A DNA stretch of 64,000 bases from Curvibacter sp. PAE-UM. GTDB lineage: Bacteria; Pseudomonadota; Gammaproteobacteria; Burkholderiales; Burkholderiaceae_C. Shown piece after piece: positions 59,747-64,000 of this stretch. The stretch covers positions 2,138,102 to 2,202,101 of the forward strand of contig NZ_KQ483358.1 in NCBI RefSeq assembly GCF_001432305.1. Reading direction: 5' to 3'. The notes below the pieces were generated by a model. The model searched no databases and had not been told where the DNA came from. It was given only the letters and a program-made list of their open reading frames with translations. A program made the translations under genes and the position numbers. Position 1 is the first letter of the stretch. Each line of letters begins with the position of its first letter.

Positions 59747-61003
59747 ATGGGCGAGTTGCATCAGGGCACCCGCATCGCCGTCGTGGGCGGGGGCGTTGCC
59801 GGTCTGGGCCTGGCCCTGTCCCTGCACCAGCGCGGCATCGCCTGCGACGTGTACGAGGCCGTGCCCGAGGTGAAGGAGCTGGGTGTGGGCATCACGCTGC
59901 TGCCGCACGCCATGCGCGAGCTGGCCGCACTGGGCGTGCAAAGCAAGCTGGAGGCCGTGGGCATCGAGAACCTGGAGAGCGTGTTCTTCAACCGCTACGG
60001 CCAGTACATCTACAAGGAGCCGCGCGGGCGGCACGCCGGTTATCCCCACCCGGAGGTCGGCATCCACCGCGGCAAGCTGCACCGCATCCTGTACGAGGAG
60101 GCGCTGCAGCAGATCGGCCCGCAGCGCATCCATACCGACCACCGCTGCACGGGGGTCGAGCAGGACGCCATGGGTGCCACCGTGCACTTCGTCGATGTCC
60201 AGGGGAACAAGCGCCCCAGCGTGCGGGCCGACATCGTCATCGCCTGTGACGGCGTCAACTCCACCATCCGCCGCCAGTTCTATCCGGACGAGAAGGTGGC
60301 CTTCGCCGGCATCAACACCTGGCGCGGTGTCACCGTGCACAAGCCCATCCTGACGGGCAAGAGTTATATGCGCGTGGGCTCCATCCACACCGGCAAGATG
60401 GTGATCTACCCCATCGTCGACAACGTGGACGGGCAGGGCAACCAGCTCATCAACTGGATGGCCGAGATCCAGCACGAGGGCGAGTCCATGAACGACTGGA
60501 ACCGCCCCGGCAACAAGGCCGACTTCGAGGCCATCTACGCCGACTGGAAGTTCGACTGGCTCGACGTGCCCGCCCTCATCGCCAACGCCCAGCACATCCT
60601 CGAGTACCCCATGGTCGACAAGGACCCGGTGGCACGCTGGACTTTTGATCGCGTGACCTTCATGGGCGACGCTGCCCACCCCATGTACCCGCGCGGCTCC
60701 AACGGCGCCGCCCAGGGCCTGATCGACGCGCGCACGCTGGCCGAACTGCTGGCCGTCACACCGGATGCGCAGGCCGCCCTGCAGGTCTACGACCAGGCCC
60801 GCGTGGAGCCCACCGCCCGCGTGGTCCAGACCAACCGCACGGCGCCGCCCGATCTCATCAACATCAAGGTCGATGAACTCAGCGGCGGCAAGCCCTTCCG
60901 CCATATCGACGACCTCATCAGCCAGGAAGAGCTGCGCCAGATCTCCGAGAACTACAAACGCGTCGCCGGCTTCTCGCAGGACGCGCTGAAAGCCCCGCGC
61001 TAG
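59747..61003 (+). CDS. FAD-dependent aromatic hydroxylase (salicylate/3-hydroxybenzoate hydroxylase type)
   Basis: 418 residues, class A flavoprotein monooxygenase. Dinucleotide motif AVVGGGVAGLGLAL, DG motif VIACDGVNSTIRRQF, and GD motif TFMGDAAHPMYPRGSNGAAQ. It should use NAD(P)H and O2 to hydroxylate an aromatic acid. Its stop codon overlaps the convergent pbpC stop. Confidence 0.9.
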   Translation: MGELHQGTRIAVVGGGVAGLGLALSLHQRGIACDVYEAVPEVKELGVGITLLPHAMRELAALGVQSKLEAVGIENLESVFFNRYGQYIYKEPRGRHAGYPHPEVGIHRGKLHRILYEEALQQIGPQRIHTDHRCTGVEQDAMGATVHFVDVQGNKRPSVRADIVIACDGVNSTIRRQFYPDEKVAFAGINTWRGVTVHKPILTGKSYMRVGSIHTGKMVIYPIVDNVDGQGNQLINWMAEIQHEGESMNDWNRPGNKADFEAIYADWKFDWLDVPALIANAQHILEYPMVDKDPVARWTFDRVTFMGDAAHPMYPRGSNGAAQGLIDARTLAELLAVTPDAQAALQVYDQARVEPTARVVQTNRTAPPDLINIKVDELSGGKPFRHIDDLISQEELRQISENYKRVAGFSQDALKAPR

Positions 61004-63348
61004 CGCTCCTGCGCCAGCACCTCGAACTGGCGCGACAGGCGGTTGCCCTGCGGGTCCACCACCGTCACGCTGTGCGTGCCCACCGGGATGTCCAGCGCGC
61101 GCTGGTGGAAGGTGCGCGTGCTGCCGATGTAGGTATCGTCCAGGTGCCAGTGCAGCGTGGTCTCGCGCTCGCGGTGCACGGCCTCGAACACGACCCGGCT
61201 TTTCGTCTCGGCCAGGTCCATCGGGATATAGATGCGCGTGCCCGCCGTGGGGTAGAGAAACTCGATCGGCGCGCGCGAGGGGCCGCTGCCCGCGCAGTCG
61301 CTGCGGTAGGGCGGCAGCACCTTGTAGTCACCATGGTGCCGGCGGTAGAAGAATTCCGGTCCCGGCGGCAGCACGAACCAGTTGGCCTGCACCATATGGG
61401 CCACGCGCTCGCAACCGCTGTCCACGCGCTGGCGGCGTGTGCGGTCCAGGTGCACGCGGATGTTGTGCGGGCTGAGCTGGTCGAAGTGGCTGTCGCGCGG
61501 CGCCCATTGCCGCTCGGTCTCGCAATTGCCGTTGGCCAGGTAACCATCGTTGGCGCAGACCTCCACCTCCTTGAGATGCTGCGCGGGCGGGTTGAACCAG
61601 CCGGCCGGCTCCAGGCGATTGAACAGGTCGAACAGGATGGGGGCCGCCGCCGTGGCCCCGGTCAGGCCCGGGCGGCCTTCGCCGCTGGCGTTGCCCGCCC
61701 AGACGGCCACGGTATGGCGCGTCGTGTTGCCCACGGCCCAGGCATCGCGCAGGCCCCAGCTGGTGCCGGTCTTCCAGGCGATGCGCCGGCTGCTGGCAAA
61801 ACTCTTCCAGTAACCCTCCTCGTTGGGGCGCGCCACTTCGAGCAGCGCGCGCAGCGTGAGCCAGGCCGCACCGGGGCTGATCTCGGCGACCTTGCCGCCG
61901 GTGCTGTCGCCGTCGGCCAGCAGCTTGAGCCGGCGGTAGTGGATGGGCGCGGCCGGGCCGTCCTTGCGCGCGATGTCGGCCATGTTGGCGTACATGGCCG
62001 CCACGTCGCGCAGCGTGGCCTCGGCCCCGCCCAGGATCAGCGTCAGGCCGTAGTCGTCCGGCTTGCGGGTGAGGGTGCTCATGCCGAACTGGCGCAGGTA
62101 TTCGTGGAAGCGCTGCACGCCGTGCTGCTTGAGCATGCGCACCGAGGGCACGTTGAGCGACTGCGCCAGCGCCACTTCCGCCGGCACCGCGCCGCGGTAG
62201 CCGTGGTCGAAGTTCTCCGGCATGTAGCCGCCGTACTGCGTGGGCACGTCGGCCACCAGCGTGCCGGGCAGGATCTCGCCGGCATCCAGCATGGCCGCGT
62301 AGAGGAAGGGCTTGAGGATGCTGCCCGTGCTGCGCGGGCGACGGATCAGGTCCACCGCATGGCCGCGCTCGTTGTTCACCGCCCATTCGTTGTTGCCCAC
62401 ATAGGCCAGCACCTCGAAGCTGTGGTGGTCCACGATCAGCGCCGCCGCGTTGTGGATGTCCTGGCGCGCCAGGGCGGCGGCGCGCTCGCGCACCAGGGCC
62501 GTCGCGGCGGCCTGCAGCCGCGCGTCCAGCGTGCTGTGGAAGCGGTAGGTGCCCGGGTGCTGGGCACGCAGCGTTTCCAGCAGGTGCGGGGCCTGTTGCG
62601 GCAGGGGCAACGGTTCGACCGGCAGCGGTTCGCGCAGGGCCAGGGCCAGGTCCATCTCGCCCAGGGCGCCCTGGGTATGCAGCTGGCGCAGCAGGCGGTC
62701 GCGCTTGGCCTGCAGCTTGTCGCGGTTGCGCCCTGGGTGGATCAGCGCCGGGCTGTTGGGCAGCACGGCCAGCGTGCTGGCCTCGGCCCAGGAGAGCTGG
62801 TCCGGCGCCCGGCCGAAATAGCGCCAGGCGGCGGCTTCCAGCCCGATCACGTTGCCGCCGAAGGGCGCGTGCCCCGCGTACAGCGCCAGGATCTCGGCCT
62901 TGCTGTAGCCCAGCTCCAGCCGCAGGGCGAGCAGGGACTCGACCAGTTTTTCGATATAGCCGCGATCACGCGCGTCGCGTGCCAGGCGGATCACCTGCAT
63001 GCTCAGCGTGCTGCCGCCGCTGACGACGCGGCCCTGCTGCAGGTTCAGGCGGATGGCCCGCGCCAGCGCCAGCGGGTCGACGCCCGGGTGCTGCTCGAAA
63101 CGCTTGTCCTCGAAAGTGATCAATGCGCGCCGGAACTTCTGCGGCACCTGATCCGTGGGCGGAAAGCGCCATTGCCCGTCATCGGCGATGCGTGCCCCCA
63201 GCAGCGTGCCGTCGCGCGCCTGCAGCACGCTGGACAGCGGCTGTTCGAACAGCGGATCGGGCAGGCTGCGCCAGACGCCCAGCGCGATCGCCAGGGCGGC
63301 AACCGCGGCCAGGGTCCGGCGCCGGTGGCGCCACAGCCAGGCTTTCAT
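61000..63348 (-). CDS. pbpC: Penicillin-binding protein 1C
   Basis: 782 residues. N-terminal anchor (LAAVAALAIALGVW), a glycosyltransferase domain (ITFEDKRFEQHPGVDPLALARA with the catalytic Glu, GGSTLSMQVIRL), a transpeptidase domain (TGSILKPFLYAAML with Ser and Lys; SLNVPSVRM; KTGTSWGLRDAW) and a C-terminal BiPBP domain. It makes and crosslinks peptidoglycan. ATG 63348 overlaps the upstream stop (ATGA). Pairing with an alpha-2-macroglobulin gene is the usual yfhM-pbpC arrangement. Confidence 0.95.
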   Translation of the reverse strand: MKAWLWRHRRRTLAAVAALAIALGVWRSLPDPLFEQPLSSVLQARDGTLLGARIADDGQWRFPPTDQVPQKFRRALITFEDKRFEQHPGVDPLALARAIRLNLQQGRVVSGGSTLSMQVIRLARDARDRGYIEKLVESLLALRLELGYSKAEILALYAGHAPFGGNVIGLEAAAWRYFGRAPDQLSWAEASTLAVLPNSPALIHPGRNRDKLQAKRDRLLRQLHTQGALGEMDLALALREPLPVEPLPLPQQAPHLLETLRAQHPGTYRFHSTLDARLQAAATALVRERAAALARQDIHNAAALIVDHHSFEVLAYVGNNEWAVNNERGHAVDLIRRPRSTGSILKPFLYAAMLDAGEILPGTLVADVPTQYGGYMPENFDHGYRGAVPAEVALAQSLNVPSVRMLKQHGVQRFHEYLRQFGMSTLTRKPDDYGLTLILGGAEATLRDVAAMYANMADIARKDGPAAPIHYRRLKLLADGDSTGGKVAEISPGAAWLTLRALLEVARPNEEGYWKSFASSRRIAWKTGTSWGLRDAWAVGNTTRHTVAVWAGNASGEGRPGLTGATAAAPILFDLFNRLEPAGWFNPPAQHLKEVEVCANDGYLANGNCETERQWAPRDSHFDQLSPHNIRVHLDRTRRQRVDSGCERVAHMVQANWFVLPPGPEFFYRRHHGDYKVLPPYRSDCAGSGPSRAPIEFLYPTAGTRIYIPMDLAETKSRVVFEAVHRERETTLHWHLDDTYIGSTRTFHQRALDIPVGTHSVTVVDPQGNRLSRQFEVLAQER

Positions 63349-64000
63349 TTCGCCGGCACGACCTCCACCCACTGGCCCTTGGTGCGCGCATGCTTGGTCG
63401 CGTCGTACATGGCCTCCACGGTCTGGCTGGGCAGGTAGAAGCGTCCCAGGTAGGCGGCGGTCAGCCGGGTCTTGAAGCTGATGCTCTCGCCGGGCTTCAG
63501 GCCGAAGTAGCGCAGCACGCGGTCGTCACGGATGTCCAGGTGCTCGACGCGGCCCGTGGTCTCGGCCCGCGAGCCGAGGAAGAAGGGGCTGGTCCGCTGG
63601 GCCGGCTTGCTGCGCGTGCCCGCGGTGTCCGCGCCGTCCATGCGCTCGTTGTGGATCTCGTAGCCCGCCGCCACCATCTGCGTCAGCGCGATGTTGTCGA
63701 TGCGCTGGGCCGTGGTGTTGCGCACCGTGACCTCGGCCACGATGTCCTGGCCCTGGGGCAGCTTGTCCAGCTCGATCGGGCCGCCGTCGGCCGTCCGGTA
63801 GTCGACCTCCAGCGCCAGGCCGGACGAGGCGGCCTCGTCGGTGCCGGGCTTGGGCGTGCCGCGCACCAGCAGGGTGGCGAACAGCGGCCGGTCCGAGGTG
63901 TTCTTCACGCGCACCGGTGCGCCCTGGAGCGGGAAGTCCTTGAGCTCGGTCGTGTCCACGGGCGCGCCCGCGCGCAGGCGCTCCGTGCGCCCGCCCGGCG
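63345..64000 (-). CDS. Alpha-2-macroglobulin family protein, C-terminal part (truncated by window edge)
   Basis: The frame is open to base 64000 and reads GRTERLRAGAPVDTTELKDF, then PLFATLLVRGTP, VEVTVRNTTAQRID-like receptor-domain sequence, ending VEAMYDATKHARTKGQWVEVVPAK in two parts. The bait and thioester regions lie outside. Bacterial alpha-2-macroglobulins trap proteases in the periplasm and work with PBP1C. Confidence 0.9.
   Translation of the reverse strand, partial: PGGRTERLRAGAPVDTTELKDFPLQGAPVRVKNTSDRPLFATLLVRGTPKPGTDEAASSGLALEVDYRTADGGPIELDKLPQGQDIVAEVTVRNTTAQRIDNIALTQMVAAGYEIHNERMDGADTAGTRSKPAQRTSPFFLGSRAETTGRVEHLDIRDDRVLRYFGLKPGESISFKTRLTAAYLGRFYLPSQTVEAMYDATKHARTKGQWVEVVPAK

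Overview
The window reads as a chromosomal segment of a GC-rich betaproteobacterium, most likely order Burkholderiales and close to Comamonadaceae. This rests on protein style and gene order (surE-pcm-nlpD-rpoS, rpsF-priB-rpsR-rplI-dnaB, hom-thrC-mobB-moeA-moaD-moaE), the frequent ATGA start/stop overlaps, and a palindromic interspersed repeat that I recall as common in that group. No species is claimed. I see no IS element, prophage, integrase or CRISPR array.

Layout. 1-1.1 kb: 3' end of a SurA/PpiD-type folding protein, then tRNA-His and a terminator. 1.1-5.7 kb: a quinone oxidoreductase on the minus strand, then the stationary-phase operon surE-pcm-nlpD-rpoS. 5.75-6.06 kb: an internally deleted, frameshifted relic of a PolB-like 3'-5' exonuclease. 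6.1-25.2 kb: an all-minus-strand signalling island, the least ordinary part of the window. It holds an HD-GYP response regulator, a hybrid PAS kinase, two chemoreceptors (one Aer-like) and a GGDEF-EAL protein. It also holds a core of four roadblock/LC7-like proteins (two nearly identical in tandem), a 2Fe-2S/globin/zinc-ribbon fusion, an ABC-ATPase/tyrosine-phosphatase fusion, a CvnD/MglA-like small GTPase and a possible winged-helix partner. A PdtaS/PdtaR-like histidine kinase and ANTAR regulator follow. The core resembles the Streptomyces conservon logic (kinase, roadblock, DUF742, GTPase) with redox and phosphatase parts added.

25.3-28.6 kb: rlmD, a small lipoprotein, a Bax-inhibitor-1 protein and a GlcG/HbpS-like protein. 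28.6-35.1 kb: iron uptake (hemP, exbD, exbB, tonB behind a likely Fur box; then a 2-hydroxyacid oxidase, a PiuC-type dioxygenase and a Fiu-like TonB-dependent receptor behind another Fur-like site). 35.1-38.6 kb: ppsR and ppsA, divergent. 38.7-44.8 kb: a small membrane protein, a TPR protein, a two-subunit sodium:solute symporter preceded by a leader with mutually exclusive hairpins, a cNMP/CBS/DUF294 protein and a DnaQ-like exonuclease. 44.9-48 kb: ribosomal operon and dnaB. 48-50.9 kb: phoH-like, bcp and an Mth938-like gene on the minus strand. 51-57.6 kb: an AlaA-like aminotransferase, hom, thrC and molybdopterin genes. 57.7-61 kb: an aromatic-acid-type catabolic operon (amidohydrolase, Bug-type binding protein, FAD monooxygenase). 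61-64 kb: pbpC and the 3' end of an alpha-2-macroglobulin gene.

The roadblock/GTPase core, the Aer-like receptor, the globin fusion and the c-di-GMP enzymes are in one direction with short spacings or overlaps. I infer a redox- or oxygen-responsive system linking behaviour and c-di-GMP. That role is inference; only the domains and the arrangement are seen.
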